DNA of 64,000 nucleotides from Oxyruncus cristatus. Its lineage: Eukaryota > Chordata > Aves > Passeriformes > Cotingidae. Each line of letters begins with the position of its first letter. Within the stretch, counting starts at the first letter, position 1. The notes under the pieces were generated by a model. That model worked only from the letters and a program-made list of their open reading frames with translations, ran no database searches and was not told where the DNA came from. The position numbers were made by a program, and so were the translations under genes. Of the stretch, positions 21,129 to 32,865 are shown one piece after another. Where the stretch lies: positions 72,050 to 136,049 of the forward strand of contig VXAY01000110.1 of the NCBI GenBank assembly GCA_013399855.1, given 5' to 3'.

Positions 21129-24100
21129 GTAAGAGTAAATCACAGAGGACTGGAAGCTTTTGTGAGTTATCCGTCTCTTTTTGTTAGGGGGTTTCAAAGA
21201 GGATTTTCCTGTTACCAGGTTGGTGTTTTTTTTTCAGGGAAGTGCCATTCTACTGATTGTTTCTCCCTTTGAAGGTCCATCTTGTGCTGCTGCTGCTCCA
21301 CATCTCTTCTGCTGCTAGTGGTAGACCTCCCTTCTGATATTAGAGGTAGTTCTCTCTGAGAAAGAATTAAAATATTTATCATTGAAGGTCAAATTCTAAT
21401 AAACATAACACTTCTTCTGCAGAATCTGCTGGTTCACTTTTATTGCTTGGTCATGCTGTAATAACAAAATGCATGACAGGCTTGTAGTGTTACTAATGAT
21501 CCATGCCGTTGCAGTAGACTGAAGAAAAATTGGAATCCTATTGATTAACAGTCTGTATTACAGCCTCCAGATCTAGTTATCTTACTGCTTCCTTGCAGGA
21601 GGGAGGCTCAGTGGGAGTCTTTCACAGATTAATTTTCTTTCTTTTGAACCCTTGAGCTTGGTTGCTTCAGAACATGCACTTTGCAGCGCAAAGGTTTTTT
21701 GGTGGTGTGCTGATTTGCCCTCCCATGCAAGTGGACTGTTAATTGGTGATTGATGTCATGGCATCCTGAACATCTTTAGTTCATGTTGACTTTAACTGGA
21801 TTTAAGAACTCCTGTAGAGTGCCTCAACTCTGCTGAATATGCCCTTTAATATTGTGTGATGATAAAGAGTGCTGGCAGATAAGCCAGTGGGATGATGTTG
21901 TGGGTGGGGCATCACAGCCGCCACTCCTGTTTGCTGTCACCCTTTGCTGAAGATGATTGTTCTAATGCAGCATTGGCAGGACAGGCTGTGTGTGTGCTTG
22001 TGTGCCACAGCCACGATAAACTGAGGTGTGGTGGCTTGAGTCATGGACGAGGTGGGTTTAAGGTATGACAGTGTAGTGAAAAATACTGATTCAGAGATTT
22101 CTGTGCTGAACTGTGTGAGTGGACATTGTGTACTGTGAGGCAAAAGAACAAAGAGCAGGTAAATATGCTCCCAGTTGTTTTCTTAAATGTGGGGCTGATA
22201 CTGCAGTTTTGTTTGCATCTCTACTTTTTTTCCCCATTTCCCTTGATGCTGCCATGATTGCTAATTAATTATAAGCATGTCTCTGGCTGGGGGTCTTGAG
22301 TTGCTGCAAGATGATTTGTTCTGGGACTAAGATTTTTTCCAGAATGAGTGATTGCACTCTGTGTGTGTGTGTGTGTATGTGTGTGTGTACATTGCACTGC
22401 TTGCATTGTCAATGCATTGCATTGAGTACTGTGTCTTATCTGAGTGTCTCTTTTGTGGACATAACCATGGCATTAGAGAGGGTTGTATTCAGCATCTCTT
22501 TTGTATAGGAGACTTTCTGTAAGACTGGAAAGAGAGGTGAAGTATGTTAACAGTTTCTACAAGCCAAATTCATTGTATCAATGACATACAGAGAATACAA
22601 TATGTCAGTCTGTTTAAATATAGCATTACAAGGTTTTGTGCCCTGTGCAATTTTGAACTTTCTGGGTTTTTCTCTTACTGTTACCCATGCCAGCTGCCTG
22701 ACTGACAGTGTGCATCCTTGCAGCATCTGTGCAAATGGGCTTTGTGGCCCTCTCATGTCTAACAAATGGTGTGAGCTCTGCAGAGGCCCAGAGGCAACTC
22801 CAGAGACTGGCACACAGCAATTGCTCAGCAGCTGCTCCTGATAACCTTGCTCAATGGGTGCTGACTGCCAGCACGGAGGGCTCTGTAGTGCAGTGAGGTA
22901 ACTGCTGTCTGTGTCTAGGAACTGCACATTGGCGGCACCTGGGGAAACTTAGCAGGCTAGTAAGCTTCTGCCTTGAATTTGCCACCTGCCGAGTGATTGA
23001 GTATGATGCTAAATGGGAAATTGCACATACTACTATCTGATGCAGAAGTGTGACATCCAGCAAAAGGAAGTAGTAGGACAGCAGTTCACTTAAAGTCTGG
23101 TTTTAAGGGACACTTCCTGTTGAGTTGATAATTCCAGCAGTGTGCATAAACTGATGACTTGGCTCAGGTTTCCACCTTCATTTCTCACATTCATCTGTTG
23201 TGAGGCTTTCTTTTTGTCTTTGATATGGTCTTTCAAAACAATCTTGGTGGTTCCTATGTCACTGGCCTCTGGAGGGTGTCTGACAGCTGGACTGAAATGA
23301 TTTATTGCTTGCTTTTACATCCTTTCGTTTCTGTTTGGGGAGTGTTATCACATAAGAATGTCTACATGATAGTAAGAAGCAGCTATGTAGGAGAAGCGCT
23401 ACTATCCTCTCTATCTTGCATTTAGTGTAAAAAACCAGTTTCCTCTGAGTGCAGACCTGTTGGGAAGGAAGATGACATATGTGCAAGAAAATGTGAGGAG
23501 AAAGAGTTGGGGTAAAAACTGAGCCATTCTAAAAATGTAATTAGAACAGACACTGACTCTTGCATTGATCATTCTCTTAAGTGAGTTGACTTGAATGGTT
23601 TTGTAACAATAATATGTTGAAATGATTTTCCTTATAAACTTGGAAGTTTCACAGCTGTCTAGAGAAGCCTAACTTCATTAGTCCCACCCTGACTTGCATC
23701 TGAAACACTGAACTGTGATGTAGATTAATCACAGCAATTCCAGAGAAGCAGGATATTTAATCAGAACTCAAGTCATCATTCTCCTGGATAGTTCCCTTTG
23801 GGTAAGTGAACAGTAAATAGTGTACTTAATAGTGATGGGGAGGTAGTCAGCAAGAGGGAGAACTAGACAGGAAGCCAAGCTGAAGCTCCAAACTTCAGGG
23901 TTCTGGGGTTGGTTTTTCTTTTTTTTCTTTTTTTTTTGAGCACCTGAGACCTCAGTCATGTTTGATTTGACTCTCAGTTGTCCTGAAGATTTCCAGCTCT
24001 GGGCTACCTATGTTTTCCTGGGAGATATTCAGCACCTTCAGCTGCCTGGGACATGAAAAGGGAAAGCAACATTTCAAGTAGCCCTTGGCAATTCCCCATT

Positions 24101-24500
24101 AGATGAGGTTCATTTGCTTGGGTGACTTCAGCTACTGCAGGTAATTTTACACTTCTAAAGACTCACTAAAGTCCAATTTATCTTCACAAAATTTGTCAGA
24201 TAAATAATCTGTGTTAGTTGACATGGCATTTCCTTTAGGATCTCAATAGTTTCCATTAGGATCCAGAATCATGCATTTTAACTCCATCTAACAAAGGATT
24301 GCATGTGTTGTTCTTTAAGTTTAGCTGCATGTTGGTCAATTGTACAATTTAATTTTCTATTAGGATGCAAATGCTTCTTTTACAGTGACCTCCTGTTAGA
24401 TAAAATTCCTGATATTTTGTCTGTCAATCATGGATGAATAAATTTGTTCCCCCTAAGTATATGTTAATGATTTACATGAAGTACAAAGCAGAAAAGGAAA
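21129..24500. other. Unique DNA with small simple repeats
   Basis: No gene or transposon recognised. It contains a (TG)n tract at 22359-22388 and a T-rich stretch at 23911-23937. Overlapping open frames near 22547-22927 on both strands are of chance length and have no recognisable motif. Confidence 0.6.
22359..22388. repeat. (TG)n microsatellite
   Basis: About 15 TG units with a single interruption (TATG). Likely length-variable. Confidence 0.9.
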
Positions 24501-25230
24501 TGTTAAAGGAGAAACTGCCGCCCAAGCACTCTCATACCATTTAAGGAGTCACATACACACCACCCCAGACTTTTAACTGCCTGGTCCAGGGTCACTTTGC
24601 AGCAGGCAGCTCCGGAGAGCCAGTGGGTGCCCCTTTTGACTCCTTGTTCACACACACACTCACTTTGACATGCTTCTTCCTTCTTCAAGCTTGGCTGTAG
24701 GTTTCCTGCAGCAGAGTCTCAGGTGTCAGATTTATAAAAATAAATAATTTAATAGAGAGATACAGCAGCAGGTCAGCTTGAGAGTGCCTGCAGAGAGGGA
24801 CCCAGACAGAGTAATCCATGAGGAATTATACCATTATGACTTACACACCCTCTTTTCACATGCTCTTCATGCGCCTTGAATGCACCTCTTGGTTTAATGG
24901 TGATTTTTGTTCTGGCATCTTGTAACATCTTATTTGGTTATTTCTCAAGTCCATGCAGGCCATTAAGTGTTCTTAGTTTGTCAAGTTGCAGCTTCTCCTG
25001 GTGCCTCTAGTCTCCTTATCTTCTGATTTGTGCTTCTGGTGCACCTGCTTGCTGGCAGAGCCTAGGAAACTGAAAAAACCCTAGACTTAGGATAAATGTT
25101 ACTTAGCAACAACCAAAACATCAGTGTGTTATTCTTCTCATACTAAAGCCAAGACACAGCACTGTACCAGCTACTAGAAAATTTACTAAGAAAAAACTAA
25201 TTAACTAATTAACTATCCCAGTCGAAAGCA
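24501..25230 (-). mobile_element. Putative LTR sharing its U3 end with the 2547 LTR
   Basis: The right-hand 190 bases (about 25040-25230) align by eye with the right end of 2547-3123: ttaggataaatgttac, acagcactgtaccagctac and aactatccca are shared. The left two thirds do not match that LTR. In the shared orientation the right side is U3, so the element reads on the minus strand. The left edge (TGTTAAAGG at 24501) is a guess. No target duplication is visible. An AT-rich tract with TTTAAT (ATTAAA on minus) lies near 24750. Confidence 0.55.
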
Positions 25231-26088
25231 TATCTAGGGGTAATTTCACAGGTTGAGGCCTAAAGCTTCAGCGAATCCAGCTACTCATGCTAAGCAAGTG
25301 AAGCTAAGAAGGTTAAATCCACACTGTATTGTAACTCTATCTAATTCATTATACTTAAAATGTATTTATTTATGCTAAAGAACAAGTATATCACAATAAG
25401 AAATGTAAGCAAAATGTCCTTGAAATATGACTATGATCCTGAAAGAAGCTTTCTGAGGGGCTCTGCAAAATACTAAAGTGATTTCTTTAAAAAATATTGT
25501 ACTCTGATTAATAAAGGTTGAGATCTCATACAAACCACATGGCCAGAACATCAAACTTTTCCTAATCTTTAGAAGGATTTTGTTGTTTCTGCTTCAGGTG
25601 ATTAGGCAGGAAACTTGTAAGCAGAGATCTCTTCCATCCCTTTCCTACTTTCTTGTTCTTTCTCATGTGTGTATGTGCTTCTTAATTCAAGTTTGTTGAA
25701 GCATTTAGTTAATATATTCTTGGAGGAATGAATTTATGCTAGTGTGGGACACAAGAGGGGAAATCATAAATGGTAATGGCATTATTTACAAAAAAAAAAG
25801 TGGAAAGTGTATTTTCCCCCCAAATTTAGTTGATAGTAAGCTTCAAGGTTACTTATACTGACACCTCTGTAGATTAAAATAATCCATTATCGCTTTTGTA
25901 TTATTATTGCCTTGCAAGTCTCATTCTAAGTAATCTTTGAGTTAGGCATTTACTTGGGACCAAACCCTGTGAGGAAAACATACTGGGTATAATGGCATCT
26001 TTTAGTGCTATTAGGCACACTAAAGAGAACTTCATTGGAATGAAGCATCAGTGCTCTCTCAAAGCTGATTGTCTGAGTAAGGACATTA
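25231..26088. other. Unique DNA
   Basis: AT-rich sequence with no recognised gene or transposon. A short A-run is at 25789-25798. Confidence 0.6.
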
Positions 26089-26756
26089 TCACAGAATGGG
26101 TAAGGTTGAAAGGGACCATGGTGGATCATCTGGCCAACTTCCCTGCTCAAGCAGGATCATCCTGGAGCACATTGCACAGGATTGTGTCTAGCTGGTTCTT
26201 GAATAACTTCAGTGAAGGAGACTCCACAAACTCTCTGCGTAGTCTGTTCCAATGTGTGGTCACTAGCACAGTAAAGCAGTTCCTTCTCATATGCAGGCAG
26301 AACTTCCTGTGCATCAGTTTCTGCCCATTGCCTCTTATTGCTTAGCACCACCAAGAGGAGCCTGGCCCCATCCTCTTGACACCCTCCCTTCAGATACTTA
26401 TAGAGATTGATAAAGTCTTCTCTCAGTCATCTTGAGACTGAACAGGCCCAACTTTCTCAGGCTTTCCTTGTAAGAGAGATGCTTCAGTCCCCTAATCATC
26501 TTTGTTACCCTCTGCTGGACCCACTCCAGGAACTCCATGTCTCTCTTGTACTGAGGAGCCCAGAAGTGGACACAGCACTGCAGATGTGGCCTCCCCAGGG
26601 CTGAGGGGCAAGATCACCTCCCTTGACATTGGCAGTGCTCTTCCTAATGCATGCCAGGATACCATTGGCCTTCTTGGCCACAAGGGCACACTGCTGGCTC
26701 ATGGACAGCTTGTTGTCCACCATGACCCCCAGGTCCTTCTCTGCAGAACGAGTCCT

Positions 26757-27260
26757 CAGGCACCTCTCCTGATCTCCACAACCTTTCAAAGATGTTCATA
26801 AGCAGCCTATCTATGGTATCCACAAGCTTTCTCAGCACCAGTGGGTGCATTTCTTCTTCCTTCCAACCTTCCTTTACCCTAGTCTCCTGGGTGAGAGATC
26901 CCTGAGGGTTCATCTTGTCAGTGAAGTCACTTTGCCTTCTCTGAATCCTCTGTTACCAGGGTCCCCCCCTCCATTTGGTAATGGGACCACTTTTTCCATA
27001 GTTTTTGTATTGTTACTGATGTATTTGAGAAAGCCCTTCTTGTTGTCCTTGACATCCTTGGACAGATTTAATTCCAGATGGGCCTTGGCCTTATCTTGTT
27101 TATACTTACTCTGACAACCTCTTTATGTTCATTCCAAGTGGTCTGATCCTGCTTCCATCTCCTGTGTATTTTTTGCATGTGCTTGAGTAGTGACAGGAGT
27201 TCTTTGTTCACCCATGCAGTTCTCTTGCCCCCTTTGCCTGAATTCTTTCTCATTGGGTTG
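26757..27260 (-). pseudogene. CR1 ORF2 remnant, linker and RT start
   Basis: The reversed frame at 27068-27253 gives KRTAWVNKELLSLLKHMQK, the conserved tryptophan and basic helix of the CR1 linker. The frame ending near 26757 gives [13 protein letters not shown], the first RT block, and then switches into unrelated frame at the deletion point. Stops and frame changes are present. Confidence 0.75.
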
Positions 27261-27436
27261 CATCATTCTTGAGCCTAGAGGAAGTAATCCTTAAACCCTT
27301 CTTCCCTGCGGACCATATTTCCATGGGAAAATGCTGAAAGCTGAAAAGGCTAAAGTTAGCTGTCCTGAAGTCTATAGTTGAGTCTTACTTAGCTGCCCTG
27401 CTTCTTTCTTGCCCAATACTGAACTCCACAGTCTCA

Positions 27437-27489
27437 TGTGTCTAGCTGGTTCTTGAATAACTTCAGTGAAGGAGACTCCACAAACTCTC
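27437..27489. repeat. 53-bp duplicate of the element's own 3' UTR
   Basis: These 53 bases are identical by eye to 26183-26235, in the same orientation and 1254 bases away. The first copy is in its proper place in the 3' UTR of the CR1. The second sits inside the ORF2 region where it does not belong. It starts TGTGTCTAGCTGG and ends CAAACTCTC. Confidence 0.88.
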
Positions 27490-27646
27490 AGGATTGTGAG
27501 AGACCTTGGCTGGTCACTACAGCCAAGGCTGCCCCCAACCTTACATCTCCTACAAAGCCTTCCCTGTTGGTTAGTACAAAGTCAAGCAGCACACCATTCC
27601 TTTTGGGATTCTCCACTACCTGTGTCAGAAAGTTGTCATCCATGCT

Positions 27647-28202
27647 TTACAGGAACCTCCTAGACTGCTTGTATTTTGCTGTGCTGTTTCTCCAGCAGTT
27701 GTCAGGGTAATTAAAGTTCCTCACAAGAACCAGTGCCTGTGACTTTAAAGCAGCTTCTAGCTGTCTGTAGAAGGCCTCATGCACTCTCTTCTCCTGATCA
27801 GGCGTCCTGTAGCGAACACTCACAGCAGTGTCAACCTTACTAATTTGCTGTTTTGTCCTAACCCATAGGCTCTTGACTTGCTCATCATCCACCCCAGGAC
27901 AGAGCTCAATACGTTCCAAGTGTTGTTGCACATAGAGGGCAACTTCACCGCTGTGCATTCCTGCTTTTTGTCTCCTAAACAGCATGTTTAGGAGACATGA
28001 CAACGTTCCAATCGTGTGAGCTATCCCACCACATCTCTGTAATCACAATGAGGTCAAAGCCCTGTGACTGCACACAGATCTCTAGTTCCTCCTGTTTGTT
28101 CCCCCTACTGTGTGCTTTGGTGTACAGGCACTTTATAGAAGTATTTGATTGTGTTGATAAGGGCTGCAAAGGGATGACCCAGTCCTGTCTTGTTGGGTAC
28201 AT
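27647..28202 (-). pseudogene. CR1 ORF2 endonuclease domain remnant
   Basis: This is the APE-like endonuclease that nicks target DNA for LINE insertion. Two overlapping frames hold it. The first has SIKCLYTKAHSRGNKQEELE and VITEMWWDSSHDWNVV, the latter containing the metal-binding Glu. The second has GEVALYVQQHLERIELCPG and ALVLVRNFNYPDNCWRN. The family's D-F-N box reads N-F-N here, so a catalytic Asp is lost, and the early Asn appears as Lys in LYTKA. Inactive. Confidence 0.82.
27969..27997. repeat. Perfect 12-bp inverted repeat, 5-nt loop
   Basis: TGTCTCCTAAAC, loop AGCAT, then GTTTAGGAGACA. It lies in the endonuclease region between the WNVV and LFRR residues. The low-coordinate arm (27969-27980) encodes the LFRR end, which fits the protein family. 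The other arm (27986-27997), just after WNVVM on the minus strand, does not. It therefore looks like a copy made on the folded strand. Confidence 0.8.
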
Positions 28203-28349
28203 CTTTGGCTGCTTGTGCTTGATTGAGGTTTTCAGTCTTAAGCCTCCTTTTGCTACTAGGGTGGTTACTATAGTTCTCTCTATCCCATACTTTTTGTGGA
28301 GCCTGGCTATGTCCCTATTCCCCCTTCAAATCTATATTAAAACTCTCTC

Positions 28350-29453
28350 AATGAGCCCTGCTAACTCCTGAGCTAAGATCCTTTTTCCTCTTTGAGACAG
28401 GTGGATCCTGTTTTTTGCCAACAGGCTCTATCTCAGACAAACCAACTCATGCTCAAAAACTGCAAAATTCTGCTGGTAATGCCAGTCTGAAAGCCAGATG
28501 TTCATCTGCATGATTTTCCTGTTTCTGCCCCATAATTCTGTGCAACTGGCAGGACAGAAAGGAACACAACTTGCGTTTCACATCCCTTGACCAGTTGTCG
28601 CAATGTCCTGAGGTCCCTCTTGATTGTCTGCAGCCTCCTTGTTGGGACCTCATTGTTGCCTACCTGGAAAACCAGCAGAGGGTAATAATCAGTGGGCAGT
28701 ACCAAGCAAGGAAGTTTCTTGGTGATGTCCCTTACCTTGGCCCCAGGGGGTCAACACACCTCCCTATGGGTTGAGTCTGGTCGGCATTATCAAGCCCTCC
28801 ATTTGTCTCAGGAGGGAGTCATCTATGACTAGTACCCTTCTTTTTGTCTTAATTAAGGAAGTTGTGATGCAGGGGTTAGGCTGCTCTGCCCTAGGTGACA
28901 CCTCTGTTCCAGAAGAACCATCATCTACATTCTCATTTCTCTGGTCCTCATTTCCCCGGTCCTCAGATTCCAGGGCCTTATACCTATTGTATAAGGGCAC
29001 ATGGGGAGGTGAGGTAGGCTGGGAGGGGATTTGGCTGCCACCCCAAGCAGAAACCCATTTCCACTCCCCTCTGTCTCTAAGGTCACCTCCTTCTGCCTGG
29101 TGGTGAGAGGGTGGAGGATCCACTGCTTCTTGTGAAGTGGGTGGTGGGTGCATTTGTCTGAGGTGTGGTAGAGTGCAGCTCCGCCAGTCAACCTCTTCCT
29201 CAGAGTCCCTAATACTAGTATTTCTACTTCATCTCAGCTCTGCCACTAGGCTGAGCAGATCATTGCCCTGATCACACCTCACACAGTTGTTGTCTCTGCT
29301 GCCCTCTGAGAGCAGTGGAAGACTGGCACTCCTTGCAGCCTGAGACCTTGCATGCTTTTGCGGGAGCTCTGTCTGGGTTGCCACATCCTTTTTGGTGTTC
29401 AGAATGGAAAACCTTTTTATCTGAGTGGACACCATACCTGAGCTCTCTTGCAA
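28350..29453 (-). pseudogene. CR1 ORF1 remnant (esterase-like, cysteine motif)
   Basis: ORF1 of CR1-type LINEs encodes an RNA-binding accessory protein with an SGNH esterase-like domain. Read backwards: 29229-29453 holds CVRCDQGNDLLSLVAELR with a CxxC pair and a short heptad-like helix. 28764-29153 ends in RRVLVIDDSLLRQMEG, where the nucleophile Ser is kept (28815-28817) but the preceding Gly is Asp. 28502-28705 has DYYPLLVFQVGNNEV, the block with the oxyanion Asn. 28350-28405 has HLSQRGKRILAQELA with the catalytic His. The blocks lie in several frames, so it is a pseudogene with all main landmarks recognisable. Confidence 0.8.
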
Positions 29454-29760
29454 GGCTGATGACCACCAGCTGAGATGACTGCTTGAGCTGACAGTGCCTC
29501 AGTGCCTTTCCTACTCGCCCTGCCTGTGCGAACTGTCACACTGTGCCCTGGCTGATGTGCCATGCCCTGTTCACCAGACTCCTGGTCAGTTGAGCTCCTG
29601 GGGGTGACTTATGTAAGGCTAGGAGTGGGTGCTCTCCCTGCTGGTGCTGCCCATGCTGAGTCAGAGCTGCCTCTGGGTCATGACTCCACTGCTTCCTGCT
29701 CTGGGAGGGCATGGCTAAGGTGCCTCTCTCTCCTCTTGATATGCCTTGATATGGGGCGGT
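29454..29760 (-). other. Probable CR1 5' UTR
   Basis: A GC-richer stretch upstream of ORF1 in the CR1 orientation, with no open frame of note. It is assigned by position and by its composition, which drops to the AT-rich background near 29760. CR1 promoters lie in the 5' UTR, but I see no defined element. Confidence 0.45.
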
Positions 29761-32334
29761 GACAACAACAACTTGCTCTGTTTCGTGTCATAGCTTCAAT
29801 TTTAATGACTCATGATGCATGAAAGACTTGAGCACCAGTCTGTTTATTGATGGAGCTTAAAGACAGCAAGGACTGAAGTGGCAGTAGGTATCAGTAATCA
29901 GCAACCCTGCTGTCTCAAGCAATGCCGTGTTTTGAAGGTTGTTTAAAAAAAACCTGTATGGTTGAACCAGATGGATTATTCTTCTAGCCTGTTCTAAAGC
30001 TTGTCAAGGTTAAGGGGCTAGAAGGCTGACAAGCATGGCAGCTTCCACGGATGAGAGCTGTATCCTCAGAGTCTGAAGGAGTCTGCCCTCAAGATGTGCA
30101 GCAGTCACCTAGAGGAAGGCAGTGCTGGGGATCATTCAGTGTCTGGGTGTGGAAGGATTGTCACAGTACCTCACATTCACACCTTTAGGCTGCGAATATC
30201 ACTACAGAGATACAAGGATACACGGAATAGATCAATCTTTCCTGCTTCTAAAGCAAGATGTGAATTATCTGGAGGCCTCAACAGTTTCCAGCAGAGAGCA
30301 TTCATGTGAGGAAGATCCTAAACACCTGAAGGTTTTGACTCTTTGGGGACCAAACTTCAAGAGGTTTGGTGTTGTCAGAAACAATCTTTCCCAAGTCTCT
30401 CATGACTTTCTAAGTGGCCATTTCCAGTGCATGTGATATTTCAGTTTCATTTCAACCTGTTTCTCATCTGGATTGTCTGAACACTGGGGGTGTCCCAGTT
30501 ATTCTGTCTGTGGGACCCTATGGGCAGGCCGATGCTATGCTTTTTGTCGATGTCCTTGAGAAACAGTGAGAGGTCAGTGGACATCAACATCAGCTGTTAA
30601 TCTCTAGAAAGCAATGGTCAACCTTTACTTACCATCATAGCCTTGAAATGGTACTCTTATGTGAATTCAGAACTGAAACATCTTGGAAGGAAAATATAAT
30701 TAAAGCTGAATTTTCCTCATTGTTTTTCCAGTAATTTTCATTTGGCATGAATTTAAAGAATAGATTTATGATACTTCTGAATTGCATCTTTATTATCCTT
30801 TAATGCTTCAGTTTATACTACTACGTTAATAAGAGTTGCACAGTTGTTAGAACTTGGAGACAGAGCTGCTGACTCGGGTGATTTGAAATCTATTCAGGAC
30901 AGTTAAAAAAAGGGACACAAGGTGGTACAGAATCTTGCAGTTGTTTGAAACCTCTGGAGTTTGTCACATTACTAGCAAAAGCACTTTCCTCTGCTCTGTG
31001 TAGCTATAAAGTTGTGAATTGCTTCCATTAATCCAGTGTTGGAAACATGGATGGCTCTGAGAAACCTAGCACACTGTGTACAAACCTGCACATAGAGAAG
31101 CTGTGACTGCAAAAGGTCTAGGTGAAAAATTTGTCTAGATGACAAATTTCTTCAGTCCCTTTTTCTGAAAAGAGATATTAAAAATTGAGAAAGAAGAAAA
31201 AGCAGGAATTAGATAAGCTTAAACCATATTAAACCATCTCGTCCTCTAGCATAACATTTAAATAGGGCTCTGATTATCATCTGGATTGCCATATTTTAAA
31301 AGTGAATGAGGGACTTACTTGGTGATACAACTGGAAAAGTTCTATTTGCTAAAAAAAAAAATAGGGAAAAGGAGTTAAAGACATGACTGGCTTTTTCAGA
31401 TGCAGACTTCATGATGTATATATGTCTGTATGTAACTGCCCATTCTTAATTTGGAAAACTATTTTGTTATAATAAGAGCAGCATTTACCTGCTTATTCTT
31501 CCAGCTGTTTGTTGAAAGGATATAATTAGGAGAGCATGTTTCTTCAAAATGTCATGTGCACACTGATGCAGTAGAAGCTTACAATCTGAATTAGGAATGT
31601 ACTAGCCAGGTATCAGGTTTTATGAGCACATGATGGGTTTGTCTCTGTGGAAGGATTTCAGCCTCAGCAACAAACATAGAACGTTAAGGAAAGCATGAAT
31701 TCAATAGGAAAAATGTAGTATTTTTGCTTTAATCTAAAATTTGTCTTGAATATTATTAATGTTTAGAAAGCCTTTTTAGTGGATTAAGAAATTACATCCA
31801 TATACACAGAGGAGTCTTCCAATTGCTGCTAGATTTTTATCAAAGGAAAAAAGATACCAAATGAAATTAATTTAACTACACTGTTGGGCATTAATCTTCT
31901 GTAAAAAAGATGTCTAACAAACATTTTAATATGAAGGGCCTTGAACAACCATAACTATGTAATACAGCCTTTAATAAATCGTGTTTCAGTTCAGCAGTGT
32001 TTCCCCATCTGAGGAGTGTTTTGTTGGAATGAACATAGGTTGTTAGTGTTCTGATATTGAGTTGGAGCTCAGCTCACTGATAAGTAGAAAACTTCATATT
32101 TTATCAGAAAAATAGGTATCACAGTTATTAATTGTTAGCTATCTCTCAGATCTGAAGAAGGATTTGTAAGCCTGGAGATGTATCTTCCAGCTATATCAGT
32201 TAGATTCCCACGGATTTAAACAGATGACCTCAAAAGGGTCTTCTGTATGTCTTGTGTGCCAGTCTACTTCAGATGCTTTGGATGCTGAGGGCAATAAAAA
32301 AAATTTGACATAGTTTTGTTTAGGTGACTGATCG
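29761..32334. other. Unique DNA
   Basis: No gene or transposon recognised. AT-rich. An open frame at 30122-30436 lacks any recognisable family and splice context. Confidence 0.6.
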
Positions 32335-32865
32335 TCATAGAATCATAAATAGAATCAACTCATACCTGAGCTGGAAGGAACCCACAAGGATTATAGAAGT
32401 CCAACTCCTGGCCCTGCACAGGACAGCCCCAAGAGTCACACCATGTACCTGAGAGCATTGTCCAATCACTTCTTGAACTCAGAAAAGCTTGGCGTTGTGA
32501 TTGCTTTCCTGGGAAGCCTGTTCCAGTGCCCAGCCACTCTTTGGGTGAAAAACATTTCCTAATTTCCAACCTAAACTGCCCCAGCTTCAGGCTGACACAG
32601 CTTCATGTCATTCCTTTGGGTCCTGTCACTGGTCACCACAGAGAAGAGATCAGTGCCTGCCCTTCTGCTTCCACTTCTGAGGAGGTTGTAGACTGCAATG
32701 AGGTCTCCCCTCAGTCTCCTCTTCTCCAGGCTGAATAAGCCAAGAGACCTCAGCCTGTCGTATGGCTTCCGTTCCAGGCTGTTCACCATCTTTGTAGCTC
32801 TCCTTTGGACGCTCTCTTTCTTTCTTTATATCTTTCTTACATTTGGCACCCAAAACTGAATCACT
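32335..32865 (-). mobile_element. CR1 LINE 3' fragment, minus strand
   Basis: The 3' end at 32335 shows octamer relics (tcatagaatcataaatagaatc). The text 'ggaacccacaaggattatag' places it in the same subfamily as 479-3748 and the SINE tail. The reversed frame at 32571-32789 holds the ORF2 C-terminus with [20 protein letters not shown]. It is 5'-truncated near 32865, after the 'ggcacccaaaactgaa' block. Confidence 0.88.

Larger units (their letters stand above)
26089..29760 (-). mobile_element. Near full-length CR1 with internal RT deletion
   Basis: Read on the minus strand, this element carries probable 5' UTR (about 29460-29760), ORF1 (28350-29453), ORF2 endonuclease (27640-28200), linker (26960-27290), a short RT start (26757-26950), then the ORF2 C-terminus and 3' UTR (26089-26755). 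The RT core, with its GVPQGS and FADD boxes, is missing: GEVPED is joined directly to the C-terminal block at about 26756. Its 3' UTR wording (atcatcctggagcacattgcac) matches only the copy at 51713, so these two form one subfamily. Most CR1 copies are 5'-truncated, so a copy reaching ORF1 is uncommon. A 53-bp internal duplication and a hairpin are described separately. Confidence 0.88.
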
